Assembly (NCBI GenBank): GCA_900556945.1 | Contig: USQP01000079.1 | Span: 1-5,066 of the forward strand | Reading direction: 5' to 3' | Source: an uncultured Clostridium sp. | Lineage (GTDB): Bacteria > Bacillota > Clostridia > TANB77 > CAG-508 | DNA length: 5,066 nucleotides | Shown: in pieces, positions 5,032-5,066 of the stretch | Numbering within the stretch: the stretch's first letter is position 1 | How the letters are laid out: each line of letters starts with the position of its first letter | Position numbers and translations under genes: made by a program | The notes under the pieces: generated by a model | The model's database searches: none | Seen by the model: only the letters and a program-made list of their open reading frames with translations | Told to the model about the DNA's origin: nothing

Positions 5032-5066
5032 CTGTCTCTTATACACATCTGACGCTGCCGACGAAG
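5032..5066. other. Nextera/Tn5 sequencing adapter left on the contig end (not genomic)
   Basis: The 19-base Tn5 mosaic end CTGTCTCTTATACACATCT (5032-5050) is followed by GACGCTGCCGACGA (5051-5064). Together they are the exact reverse complement of the Nextera Read 1 transposase adapter. The final AG (5065-5066) would be the start of the index or the next adapter part. The GC-rich end also contrasts with the AT-rich DNA before it. Genomic sequence stops at about 5031. Confidence 0.98.

Noticed and set aside
5032..5050. Mosaic end read as the edge of a natural Tn5-like transposon
   Set aside because: The following 14 bases are the synthetic Nextera Read 1 adapter, so this is a library artefact.

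Overview
The window looks like the end of an assembled contig from an AT-rich, endospore-forming Firmicute, most likely a clostridial or related gut-type lineage. The evidence is the very AT-rich sequence, strong AGGAGG-type ribosome binding sites, one TTG start, and the conserved gene set rny (RNase Y), ymdB (cyclic nucleotide phosphodiesterase) and spoVS (sporulation). In Bacillus subtilis rny, ymdB and spoVS are neighbours in that order, so the backbone here is ancient and conserved. Genus or species cannot be named from this sequence.

Layout, left to right. Bases 1-43 probably hold the last codons of an upstream gene, followed by a long hairpin terminator (70-114). Next comes a two-gene unit: a DUF3006-type small acidic protein (228-578, TTG start) and a membrane-anchored ComEC-like metallo-beta-lactamase hydrolase (594-1529). 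A near-consensus promoter (TTGACA-17-TAAAAT) overlaps the stop codon of the hydrolase gene and drives rny (1649-3190), which ends in a strong terminator (3197-3230). A short GC-rich palindrome and an unrecognised 95-residue gene on the minus strand (3257-3544) then interrupt the usual rny-ymdB adjacency. This orphan has its own promoter, a perfect ribosome binding site and arginine codon use unlike its neighbours, so it is the best candidate for something undescribed. Its promoter lies back to back with that of ymdB (3697-4470). Between ymdB and spoVS (4650-4913) are a Spo0A-box-like site and a sigmaA-like promoter. A terminator (4931-4966) follows spoVS, then one more promoter pointing off the contig.

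Functionally, RNase Y initiates mRNA decay at the membrane, YmdB is a phosphodiesterase linked genetically to RNase Y and to biofilm/sporulation decisions, and SpoVS acts in late sporulation. The window therefore mixes RNA turnover with developmental control. The DUF3006/hydrolase pair is a separate unit of unknown substrate.

The last 35 bases are not genomic. From 5032 the sequence matches the Nextera/Tn5 mosaic end and Read 1 adapter, so biological sequence ends at about 5031. I found no RNA gene, CRISPR array, insertion sequence or prophage, and no clear evidence of a wholly new multi-gene system.
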